A DNA stretch of 64,000 nucleotides from Agaricus subrufescens. Taxonomy: Eukaryota > Basidiomycota > Agaricomycetes > Agaricales > Agaricaceae. Positions 1-13,193 of this stretch are shown here, piece after piece (position 1 is the first letter of the stretch; each line of letters begins with the position of its first letter). Both the position numbers and the translations under genes were made by a program. Under the pieces are notes generated by a model. It was not told the origin of the DNA and made no database searches. It saw only the letters and a program-made list of their open reading frames with translations. Location of the stretch: positions 1 to 64,000 of the forward strand of contig CM057069.1 of NCBI GenBank assembly GCA_029945375.1, given 5' to 3'.

Positions 1-310
1 AAACGATGCGATGGAGATAGAGACTGATGACACTTAGGTATAGCGAGGACTTTGGATATTTGGGTTTCATCCTTAGGTAAGTGGTCAGAGAGCAAGAATC
101 ACAGATCGTTCATCAATTCAAAGGGATACAATTACAAAAAAAAAAAAACAAAGAAAAAGAAAAAGAAAACAAGAAAACGGCAAAACGTGATACAAAAACA
201 AAAACAAAACAAAAAACAAAAAAAAAAAAACATGTGTCGTAGATCATACAGTCCGCTGCTAAAGTGTACACTGCGAGCCAGTGACAGGACAGGGAAGAGG
301 GACTAAGACA
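1..310. other. A-rich stretch downstream of the first gene
   Basis: No gene is supported here. About 137-232 is almost pure A with scattered C and G on the plus strand, which is a T-rich tract downstream of the minus-strand gene ending at 311. Short open frames here are lysine runs produced by the A tract. Confidence 0.6.
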
Positions 311-2189
311 TCAAATACCGTACCTCACCTTACCTGTAGACCTCCTACTCCTCCTCCTAGGCTGTTGCTCCTCCTCTTCCTCCTCCTCCTCCGATTCCCC
401 ACCGCCGCTGCCTGCGACTGAACCACCGTGTTGCCCTTGACCTGAAACTGACCCAGCCACTGACCCAGCCACTGAGGACCCAGCCATGGATCGCCCATCG
501 CGGCTCCCGCTACCACTGTGCCCACCAAAGGCGGCAAAGGTTTCATAGGGACTCCCCACCCCAGGTGTTCCTCCTCCTGCAGCAGACCGGCCACCCGGCG
601 AGCCCATCGCTGGCATGGCTGCCATCGCCGTGTTGTTTCCCCCACCCGAGCCCCCCATCCCAGTATACTCTTGCCGCATCGTCCTCATCTCCTGCCTCAA
701 ATACCTTGCCTCCTCGCTCGTGCCCCGCACGGTGGACTCCAACGAGATGAGCTGCTGCTGGTGGCGATCGACTGCCCGAGTGTTGAGGTCCATCCGCTGC
801 CCCAGGCCTTGCATCTGGACGCCCATCGCGTTCACCTGGTTGCCCCAGTGGTCCATGCGTGCCGTCGAGGCCTGTAGCGCCCTGGTCATGTCCTGGAGCG
901 CACCTGTAGACTCTCGGTGTGCAACTGTCATTTGCTCGATCCCGGCCGTGACGTCGTCGAGTGATTTCTTGCAGACCTCCATCGTGCGCCGCCCTGTCGG
1001 GCTGGAAGCCGAGCGCTGATGCTGATGGGTAGGAGAGGTGGGCTGAGGAGCGTTGGTGTAAGACTCGTAAGGCTCCGATCGTCCATAGCCAGCGTCAGGA
1101 GGAGGAGGCGGGGGCACAGAGTAGTGACTGGGGTGGGCAGTGTAGTGTGGAGCCGCTCCTGGCTGCTGGAAAGCCTGGTAGAAGGCCTGGGATGCTGGCT
1201 GCTGGAAAGACGGGGACGCAGCGACACCAGGAGCATGGATGGAGGCCGGCGTGGAGCTGCCTGAAGAGGAGTAAGACGGGGCCAGCAGTACTGGAGTCCC
1301 AAAACTAGGGGAGGCTCCAAAGTTGATGACTGTCAGAGCGTATCAGTGCCCCATTGACCACCGAGAGATGATGGATAGACTTACTAGCTGGGCTGGAGGA
1401 GGGCATGTCACGGTGGCCTTGGGAGCGCGATGTGCTGCTACTGGATGCGCGTGCTACTGCTGCTGGGGGGGCCGCCGCCGATGATGATGAAGCAGAAGCA
1501 GAGGAAGAAGAGGCAGTTGGCGGTGGGATTGTGATCCGGCCACTAGATCCATGGCCGCTCCTGGACGTCGAGGCCTGAGACTGAGACTGAGATTGGGAGG
1601 CCGGTGGTCGCCGGGAGGATGAAGACTGAGACTGAGACTGGGAGATGGGTGGAGCCGCTGAGCGGGGCCCAGAGGTAGAGGCCGATGTCCTCGCCGTCGC
1701 CGTTGTTGCATGCCTGCTGCTGCTCCCCCCACTGCCGCTGCTGCGTGAGTAAGAGCAAGTGCTATGTGAGTGCTTACACAGTCTGCATGCGACGCCTCGC
1801 CGATCCGCAATGCAGACTTGGCCAATCAAGGCACATTTCGAACAAGAAGGTGAGTAGATGATCCCTGCGCTTTCCTTTTGGGATGCTGAGTATGACGGGA
1901 TCTCAACATGGCTCATTTCCAGACGCACCTATAAATATGAGTCAGAGAGGGGAGATCAGCGCGTATTGATCTGGGGCCACATGAATTCACTTACCTGCTG
2001 GTGGGACGAGGAGCCTCCGCCACCGTTGAAGTCAGTGACGTCGACTTCCATGTCCTCCTCTCTGTGGGTCGTGAGTGTTGTGGTCGTGGTCGCCGGTGGA
2101 GGCGGCGGCGGGTGCCGAGACTGGGACTGGCCAGTGTGCCTCGAGCTGGAAGGCGACGAAGAGGGCTGTTCCTTGCGCTTGGGAGCCAT
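311..2189 (-). CDS. Zn2Cys6-like, Ser/Pro-rich coiled-coil protein
   Basis: Three exons fit in phase: 2189-1995, 1928-1385 and 1329-311 (introns 1994-1929 and 1384-1330, both GT-AG), giving about 585 residues. The start is the ATG reading MAPKRKEQP. Early in exon 2 six cysteines are spaced C-x2-C-x6-C-x8-C-x2-C-x6-C (CSKC..C..CRLC..C). This matches the Zn(II)2Cys6 binuclear cluster spacing, but the arginine/lysine-rich first loop of classical DNA-binding members is missing. Then come Ser/Gln/Ala low-complexity sequence, a Pro/Gln-rich stretch, a helical coiled coil (about 985-650, KSLDDVTAGIEQM to RQEMRTMRQEY), and a Gly/Ser-rich region ending in a run of Glu followed by RRRSRRS. Similar cysteine-plus-coiled-coil proteins of unknown role are numerous in mushrooms (from memory). 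A donor-like GTAAGG near 337 leaves open a further 3' exon. Transcription factor function is possible but not shown. Confidence 0.7.
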
Positions 2190-3106
2190 GGGGAGGAATG
2201 CAGAATGCAATTGGGATGCAATCCAAGTCATTTACTGCCGCCCTTATCTATCCTGTCTGTCTGCGGCGTAGCTACTTTAAGTTAATCTCCTTTTCCTTTC
2301 TTGTTTTCGTTTCCTTCCAATTTTTTTTTCTTTTTTTTCTTTTTTTTCTTTTCAGGCTCGCCCTGTCTGTTTTTTCATTTCCGTCTAGACCTCTACACGT
2401 CTTCAGGCTGCACGCTGCCATGCTCTGTCCTTGCCGGCTCATTTGCATCCAATACACTTCAAAGCGTGGCCGGCCGTTCAAAGTCAACACCATTGAAAGC
2501 ATGAGCTTGTTTGAATAGCCCCGGTTTCCTGGCTTTTCTCAAGACACCGTACTTGGACTGTCTAATTCCTTAACCCAAGCTTTCTTTTCGGCCATGTGCT
2601 TTGAGGTTGTCTGTCGTTCTTCTTGTGCGCTCGATCCCTCCACCTATCTCACCTATCTTGTTCAATCTATTCTATTTCCGTGGTCTCAAAAGCCTATCTG
2701 GACTCTATTGACAGACTACGGCATTCAAAAATCCCTTGAACCGACAACCTGGCCTTGGAGCCATTAAACTCTGAGAAGGCTTCCATGCGCAGTTACATCG
2801 TCACAGATCACAGATCACACAAACCCGGCCTTTCTCCAGGTGAAGGGAGTGGGATGGGATCGAGGGCCAGGATTACTCTTACGGGATAAGTGGGATACCT
2901 ATCGATGAGGATCCCAGGGATGGACAGCATATTCTTTATGATGCCCTGGCCACCCTCGTATTCCATTGTGTCAGACCACTCGCATCCAATCACAGACAAT
3001 GCCATCACTCTTGAGCAGTATCCAAGTAATGGCAAATATGTCTGCCAATACTAAGCGATATAAAGTCATTTACAATTTTTCTTGTGTTTATGGAGATTTT
3101 CCTGCC
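2190..3106. other. Upstream/intergenic region with polypyrimidine tract
   Basis: This is the 5' side of the minus-strand gene starting at 2189. A T-rich tract with CTTTTTT blocks lies at 2287-2352. The segment from about 2821 to 3010 shares short blocks with 4220-4540 beyond the tandem array, so repeat-derived sequence begins here. No gene is supported. Confidence 0.5.
2976..3010. repeat. 35-bp direct repeat, left copy flanking the tandem array
   Basis: This segment (begins CCACTCGCATCCAATCACAG) recurs at 4504-4538 with one visible mismatch. The two copies bracket the 318-bp tandem array and its GC-rich neighbour. Confidence 0.85.
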
Positions 3107-4215
3107 CTGGAAGCAGTATTTCGCTTCGAAAATATTCATTTCCCACGCTAATACTCTGTCAAATTAACCATAGTTACAGAACCCATACCCGCACCTTCCA
3201 GCCGAAAATCGTAGGAATCGGACTGTTCTGTCAAACGATATGCCCAAACGCGGATTTTTGGCTAAAGCATGTGACCACTTTTGAGAAACCCGCGTTTGGG
3301 CATAACTTCTTTTAAAGATCGTTTGGTTGGCTGAAATTGGGTGTCTGGCATCACATAAAAAGGCTCTATCTAGTTGTATACATTTCCAGTAAAAATCTCA
3401 AGCCCAAATAGGTGATATGGTCATCGGGAACCAGTATTTCGCTTCGCAAATATTCATTTCCCACGCTAATACTCTGTAACCTTGACCATAGTTGCACACC
3501 ACGTATGCGCACCTTCCACCCGAAAATCTCAGGAATCAGACTATCCCGTTAAAAGATATGCCCAAACGCGGATTTTTGGCCCAAGCATGTGACCACTTTT
3601 GAAAAACCCGCGTTTGGGCATAATGTGTTGTAAAGATCATTTGGTTACCTGAAATTCGATGTCTGGCATCACATAAAAAGGCTCTATCTAGTGGTAACCC
3701 TTTCAGGTAAAATTCTCAAGCCCAAATGGGTGATTTGATCACCGGGAACCAGTATTTCCCTCCGCAAATATTCATTTCCCACGCTAACCCTCTGCAAATG
3801 GGACCGAGGATGCAAACATACTAGGCGCCACCCCTGCCTGAATTTCAGAGGAATTGGACCATTGGATCAGAAGCTATTCCCAAACGCGGATTTTTTCTCC
3901 TGCATGTGACCACTTTTAAAAAATCCGCGTTTGGGCATAACTTTTGATGAAGCACATTTGCTTGGCTGAAAAGATATGTGTGGGGTCACCTAAGAATACC
4001 CTACCTAGTGGTATGCTTTTCGAGTCAAATTTCCCAGAGCAAACTGGTGATTTGATCATCGGGAACGAGTAAAACCCTTCGCAAATGTTCAGTTCTCACA
4101 CTACAGGGCCATAAATTGGATCAGGACTGCATACAATATATCTGCCCTGTCAGTCAAAGTATTGCGGGAATCAGACCGTGCAATGAAAAGATATGCTCAA
4201 AAGCGGCTTTTTGGT
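3107..4215. repeat. ~318-bp tandem repeat array, about 3.5 copies, each with an inverted repeat
   Basis: The anchor CAGTATTTCGCTTCG and the following TATTCATTTCCCACGCTAA recur at about 3112, 3432, 3750 and (diverged) 4067, a period of about 318 bp. Each unit carries an inverted repeat of the 15-mer TATGCCCAAACGCGG: arms 3239-3253/3290-3304, 3557-3571/3608-3622 and 3875-3889/3925-3939 (third left arm has one mismatch). A decayed fourth left arm lies near 4192. Loops are 35-36 nt and all contain CATGTGACCACTTTT. Units 1 and 2 are the most alike, and similarity falls rightward. No open frame spans a unit, so it is non-coding, satellite-like or derived from a non-autonomous element. Confidence 0.85.
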
Positions 4216-4228
4216 CATAAATATGCAA

Positions 4229-4497
4229 TGGGATCGAGGACGGGAAAGCATGAGTGACAGAGAACCCGGGATTCAGGGAGGGATGGACAGGGGATGCCCG
4301 AGGAGGGGGGGGAGTGGGCCCCTGACATCCAACTCGAGGCCGGCAGCACTGAAAATGTGCTCACCGCCAGCTGGGGCCATCACTCCAGGCGTGATGTCCA
4401 GGTCACCCCAGGTCACACCTGAGGACAGGATCGAGGACGGGAAAGCGTGACAGAGAACCCGGGATGCGGGGATGGACAGGGGATGCCCGAGGGGGCT
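4229..4497. repeat. GC-rich direct repeat pair
   Basis: Two ~70-80 bp blocks, 4229-4305 and 4428-4497, share GGATCGAGGACGGGAAAGC, GACAGAGAACCCGGGAT and GGATGGACAGGGGATGCCCG in the same order. The composition is far more GC-rich than the array to the left, so this is a different sequence class inserted or amplified beside it. Confidence 0.75.
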
Positions 4498-4503
4498 CCA
4501 CAT

Positions 4504-4538
4504 CCACTCGCATCCAATCACAGACGATGCCATCACTC
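4504..4538. repeat. 35-bp direct repeat, right copy
   Basis: Right-hand partner of the repeat at 2976-3010, in the same orientation. From 4539 to about 4915 the DNA stays GC-rich with GAGGACGGG-type motifs. Its open frames are repeat translations on both strands, and I see no gene there. Confidence 0.8.
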
Positions 4539-4918
4539 ACCCGTCACTGTCCCAGGTCACAGCTGAGGACGGGGTCGAGGACAGGATGCGTGACTGGACA
4601 GGGGCACCCAATCGGAGTGGCCGGCACGGAGCGTGACGTCCAGGTCACTGCCCAAACCCGTCCTCGAGGAGGGGAAGCGTGACGAGGACAGGAACCTGCC
4701 ACACAGCCAATGGGGAGGCTGCAGCCAGTCCCACGGGCCCAGCCACCCATTCAGTTCTATTGTTGGCACGCTGGTGCTCGGGAGCGTGAGAGAGCCCCTA
4801 GGGACCGTGGCAGCGCGAGTTCCGGGGCCCCAGGCGGGATGCAACCTCCAGCTGCGGCAGGACCTCCCACAACGGGAAGGACCCTTCCAGGGTCGAGCAC
4901 CGGTCGTGCTCAGCCGGT

Positions 4919-5236
4919 AAGCATATTAGGGCGGTTCAACAAGCGATCTGGCTAGAGAAGTTCCTCGATGAAGTTGCTTTACCACAAACAGGACCAACTA
5001 CCATTAATGCAGACAATAATGGAGCAATAGCTAACACCAAAAATGACAAAAACCATAGAAGAACCAAACACATCCAAGTCAAGTATCACTTTGTAAAAGA
5101 GAAGGTCGAGAATGATGAAGTTTCATTTGTCTACACACCATCCTCCCAAAATCTAGCTGACATTCTAACAAAACCACTTGCTCATGATGCTATTGTCCGC
5201 TGTTGTGATGGAATGGACATACGTGGAAAGTTGTAA
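4919..5236 (+). pseudogene. Ty1/copia polyprotein remnant (RNase H C-terminus)
   Basis: An open frame with no start codon reads RAVQQAIWLEKFLDEV, then INADNNGAIANTKN, RRTKHIQVKYHFVKEKV, then PSSQNLADILTKPL and a TAA stop at 5234-5236. The order and wording are those of the RNase H end of copia-type Pol (KHI..YHF.RE and AD..TKPL hallmarks). Reverse transcriptase, integrase and Gag are absent, so this is a 5'-truncated, non-autonomous relic. It lies on the plus strand just before a purine run (5252-5260) that would have primed plus-strand synthesis at the 3' LTR. Confidence 0.9.
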
Positions 5237-5260
5237 GTGAATATGCCAAAGTAGGGGGAG

Positions 5261-5680
5261 TGTTGAAGATAATTTGGCATATTCTCTTGCTACCTTTTTC
5301 TATTCTTTACTTTCGGTCGTAACGACCTTTCGACTTTCTCCATTTGTTATACTTTCCAAATATGGCCAATGTAGATCGTACAAAATATTTTCCCATTTCA
5401 AATACCTTTACCGTTTATCCTTTCATCATTTTCTTATCCCCTTTACTTCTTAAAACTATACAGTTCTAGCTGGGTATTTAGGGCACCAAAAGCCACCCGC
5501 AGACCTCAGTGATCAATACGATTCTTCGTTGTCACTGAGGTGAGTAGCCTAGCGTCTGACATTCTCACATATACTTATGGTTGTACAGACTTTCTGTTAT
5601 TAATAGGTATTGTTGTAGTGATCAATAAGATTCTTCGTTGTCACTGAGACTTTCTGTTATTAATAATTCTGTTGCGGATA
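5261..5680 (+). repeat. Copia 3' LTR (right end uncertain)
   Basis: The LTR should begin at TGTTGAAG (5261), directly after the polypurine run GTAGGGGGAG, as in copia elements. The right end is not clear because no clean CA end with target duplication is visible. Inside, GATTCTTCGTTGTCACTGAG occurs twice (about 5519 and 5629) and GACTTTCTGTTATTAATA twice (about 5589 and 5648). This indicates an internal duplication. No upstream LTR is seen in the window. Confidence 0.65.
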
Positions 5681-5816
5681 TAGAATAGGTAGAAGAACAG
5701 GAGAAGGAAGTGGAGTCTATGAGAGAAAGAAAAGAAAAGAGGCGGTGACAGTTGAAATAGAAGTTCAAGATATGACGTCTGGGAGAGGCATAACATATGG
5801 GGCATAACAGCTACGC

Positions 5817-6685
5817 TCATGAAACGTGTGCATGCGAGACATTGACGTTGTTCCCGGATCCACCAACATGAACGCTATTGTCTGTGTTATATGAGTAAGC
5901 GTTTTGCCCAGCATGCTGAGTGACAGTGGGTCCGAGTCGGCTGCCGACTCTCCCTTGCTTAGCTAGGTCATCAAGTTTTTTGTTCGCCTCATCCACCCCC
6001 AACCGTATCTCGATGAAGCCTTGAAGCTAGAGAAAAGTCAAGCTTAGTTTCGGACCATGATTATCCTGAAAGACACACTTGAAATATCTCCAATGCCTTG
6101 TTGAGGCGATCTTCACAATCCTTTATAAGATCTTGATCGGAGTGACTGAACAGCATCCCTTGCAAAAACACGCAATGTTTCCGGCCTTCGAGGTGCTCTT
6201 CAACAATCTGCTGAACGTTCTTCATGGATCTTCGCAAATACGTTGGCTGAGTATCATTCAATATCTTAGGTGAGAGCTGGTCGGCGCACCTATATAAAGT
6301 TTCACACTCTTCCTCCAATTTCGTCATATTGGTTTTGCTACCTGGCTGCTCAGCTCTATTCACCTTGCGGACTACCTCCACCATGATAGCGCATGCCCTC
6401 TCGCCAACTCCAGCAAACCCTTCCTTGTTGGTTTTCACGGTCTACAAACCATTATAAGACTTGGGTTGGCGTTGAAAATCACACATAAACCCACCTGAGT
6501 AACCGCAAGGAGAGAAAGGGCAGCTTCCGCAGCCAAACCGACACCTGGTATAGAAACAAAGGAGTTGGCAGACTGGAGTAGTGTCAGACCTTGCTCCGTT
6601 AGTACCGTCATTGCCGCAACTAACAAAAAGCCCATCAGATTGATTTTGGAGAGAAATTCAACATATACTCACTCTTCTTGCCCAT
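5817..6685 (-). CDS. Small four-helix-bundle (MLKL/HeLo-like N-terminal domain) protein with Asn/Gly-rich tail
   Basis: Four exons close in phase to 236 residues: 6685-6673, 6619-6495, 6441-6079 and 6026-5817. The first exon is only 13 nt (MGKK). The helical part includes LLQSANSFVSIPGVGLAAEA, the TVKTNKEGFAGVGERACAIM block, a Leu/Glu/Cys helix (LEEECETLYRC) and LNKALEIFQLQGFIEIRLGV. This pattern resembles the MLKL-NTD-like four-helix domains that sit at the N-terminus of many Agaricomycete NLR-like receptors and effectors. Here no NTPase, kinase or repeat domain follows. The protein ends with NSVHVGGSGNNVNVSHAHVS, an alternating beta-prone tail. In ascomycetes HeLo-type domains joined to amyloid tails control regulated cell death, so a similar role is inferred only. 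Copia LTR debris lies about 140 bp beyond its 3' end. Confidence 0.7.
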
Positions 6686-7325
6686 GGTTGTCGAGATGAA
6701 TGATACAACGTGGCACCCGGTGGGACTGTGATGCTTATATACTCTTCTTCGAGCGCTCAAGCGGCCTTGAGCCAGTTTGCTGATCGGAATTCGAAAAAAT
6801 GAGAAAGAGGGTGACGGAGGCGTGTCATGCTGCCAGCAACAGTGCTGGAAATGGCGTGTAAACCTTGCAAGGTAAGAAATCTCTCTTGATAGTCATGAAC
6901 ATACGGGAAGGCCTAGTCGATCTATGTACGCAGCGTGCACTTTGCACCTGTACGTGTCAGCAGTTGATGATAAATGAATATGTGAAGTACATCGCGCCTT
7001 GACGCCGTTCAGGACTCGTGCCCTCCCTCTGGGAATAGCACTCTACCTCCAAGTCCCCGCCCACTCGATGCTTTTTAACGGCGACTATGACAGGGACAAG
7101 TTACGACATGTCATTTACCTTTGATTATTGACTATCGTACTATAATAGACTAACAATCGAAAACGAACAAGAAATATTCATGAGGTTGATCTCTACAATC
7201 ATGCCGTGACAGACAGATAAATTGGGTATGGGTCGAAATATAAGAAGCCCCAAGACAAGCGAAGGATAGGAGGTATGCTCGAAGTGGACCAATCGTATGA
7301 ATCGGATACTCTGAAATGCTAGAAG
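6686..7325. other. Intergenic region
   Basis: Upstream sequence of the four-helix gene and downstream sequence of the ISWI gene, both on the minus strand. I see no gene or repeat. Confidence 0.6.
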
Positions 7326-11064
<3,739 letters not shown>

Positions 11065-11073
<9 letters not shown>

Positions 11074-12996
11074 CTGGGAGAGAGAGGGATGAGTCGTCTT
11101 GTGTTTTATCGCAAAGGAGCTGCACGCCTTGGCTAACCCCCAATCGGACTTCATAGTTTGAAGGTGCTCAATTTCTATACATACATTGTTCAGCAGGGGA
11201 TACATATGCTCAGAGAGAAAGAGACACACACTTGATCAAACTCTCCCAACGCCTTCAAAAACGGCCGGCTCCCCTTCAACAGCCCCTTTTCTACATCCCA
11301 CCGCAAATGTGTTCGTGTCTGTACAGCGATCTCTCCGGGAATCAGCTCGATGGGTGGTTGATGCGGAACCGGATTTCGACTCCCAGGCGCATCGTTCTGG
11401 ATCTCTTCGTCATATTCATCAAGCCTGGCAGGTCCTTCCCGACAAGGAGTTGGAGCATAAAGGTCAGAGAGATACTTGCAGCATCTTCGAAGTTCGTGTT
11501 CAGGACCCTGTAAAACCAAAGCCACTGGGTAGCAAATTGTGTTGAACGATGCTTCTTATCCGCTGCTTGAAGAGTAAGGGTGAAGCCAATGAGGAGGCAA
11601 CGGAAGACGGAATCGATGGCTGTGACAAGGTTGAAAGTAAATTACATACAACATCACTAGATCATTATGATGTGATGTGATGGTCTGATCAGTGAGTAAA
11701 CCGATGTCTTTAAAACAACACTAAGTAGTCCCTAAAGCATCCTACACTACAGTTAAACCGTGTGTGGTAGTAGAAATGCCCTCTACAGCGTAACGACAGA
11801 GGCTGGGACCGCGGGTCTGAGGGGGACAGGCGGGGGAGGCGCAGTATGGAGTGCCGAAATGGTTGTACCAGTACAAGGAACACCCGATACTTGGTTAGCG
11901 ATATATACAAATCCGGGACTTAGGCCTTCTCGGGGGGTAGCGCCCCGTGGAGGAAACAAGTCTTGGTAAGAGGTGTATTGTTGCTACAGGCGCGGTAGGG
12001 GGAGATCAAGATCGTATGGCGACAGTGGAGGAGCATTGCGAGGAATAGGGTAAGGAGGATGGCCCAGGGTCAGGAGAGAGCACGAACCGATGAGGCAAAA
12101 GCGGGTCCAGCAGGAGCACAGCAAAGTTGTGAGGCGCATCTGTAGGAGAGACAGACAGAGCGACTTTGATATCATCGAAAACATTTGTAGATCAAAACGA
12201 ACTATTGAGCCGCTTCACAGGGTGGGACAAGGATCTGCAAGCACCCTTCTGCGTACGTGTGGCCCGGCTTATTCACTGGATAGGAACTCATAATCAACTT
12301 TTGGTGCATATATAAACTGACAAGGTGGCCCATCGAAAACCTCGACCACCTGGACATCTTTGCAAGCAACGAGTGTTCTTGATGAGCGATGCGGTATTCA
12401 TTCTTGTACGCCAAAAACTGCTGAATCATTCAATTTGCTTCAGATTCGTGCGACGGTTCCGCATCAAGGCGCAGGCACTGGTACTGGGATCTTTAGATTG
12501 TACCTGACATGTGCTAACATTATGTCGCCTTTGATAGGTACTACTGTTTTGCAAATTCAAGTTGGGTGTTTTTGAACTATTGGATCGGCCAAATCACCGG
12601 TATATACAATCTCGTGCGCGTTTCCCATGCCATTGCGACGACGAAGGTTTCAATACAATAAGGCCTCTTGAAGGCACTCCAAGGCCCCGGTTTTGAAAGA
12701 TTTCAGGAGGGCGACAAAGTGCCCGGGAACTTGTTGGATAGCCTATTTTGTCGCGTAATATGGAAGTGGGATTGGACGACTACAAGTCCGGAAAGGGAGT
12801 GCGCTATCACTTTAAAATACCTGGGAAGACACCTTAGCGCCAGGTTGTGCAAAGAGAGAAACGAATAATTCCCTTATAATTCATGACGAGAAAGCTTACT
12901 GGGAAAGTTCCGAACGGGTTGTCTTGCAGCCTGACGATGACAATGACGAGTTTCTGTGTCGGAGATACCAAAAGTAGAAGAAGGAAAAGGAAGATA
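11065..12996 (-). pseudogene. Decayed gene of unknown family upstream of ISWI
   Basis: Protein-like fragments on the minus strand change frame. FNLVTAIDSVFRCLLIGFTL..WFYRVLNTNFEDAA (11640-11480) continues sensibly only after a one-base shift as YLSDLYAPTPCREGPARLDE to TRTHLRWDVEKGLLKGSRPF and LKALGEFDQ (11490-11240). After an intron-like gap comes MKSDWGLAKACSSFAIKHKT, ending in TAA at 11067-11065, inside the first ISWI exon. Further upstream, pieces such as DLFPPRGATPREGLSPGFVY (about 11955-11895) and VQVVEVFDGPPCQFIYAPK (about 12360-12300) are separated by stops. The 5' limit is a guess. I do not recognise the family. The shift and stops suggest a pseudogene, but missed introns or sequence errors are possible. 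Confidence 0.45.
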
Positions 12997-13193
12997 CATT
13001 CGAATATGGCTGCTTGTTTAAATTAGAGGGATGATTTTCCAGTTCCCGTAGTTCCCTGCAGACTCTGTATATCACGCGACACCACTCGATTGAGAGTCAT
13101 GTTTCATACCTTTATCTAAATCAAACGGTACTCGAAAAAATTAATTGCGAGATAAAACAAAATAACAGCTGAATACAGTGAGAAGATGATGCT

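Noticed and set aside
325..2285. Many long antisense and out-of-frame ORFs over the first gene
   Set aside because: Low-complexity GC-rich coding sequence leaves other frames open. Only one frame has Zn2Cys6 spacing and splice-consistent exons.
3000..4600. CRISPR-like array
   Set aside because: Units are ~318 bp tandem copies without unique spacers, and the genome is eukaryotic.
4193..4955. Overlapping open frames of 60-95 codons on both strands
   Set aside because: They are translations of the GC-rich direct repeats, with no domain and no consistent strand.
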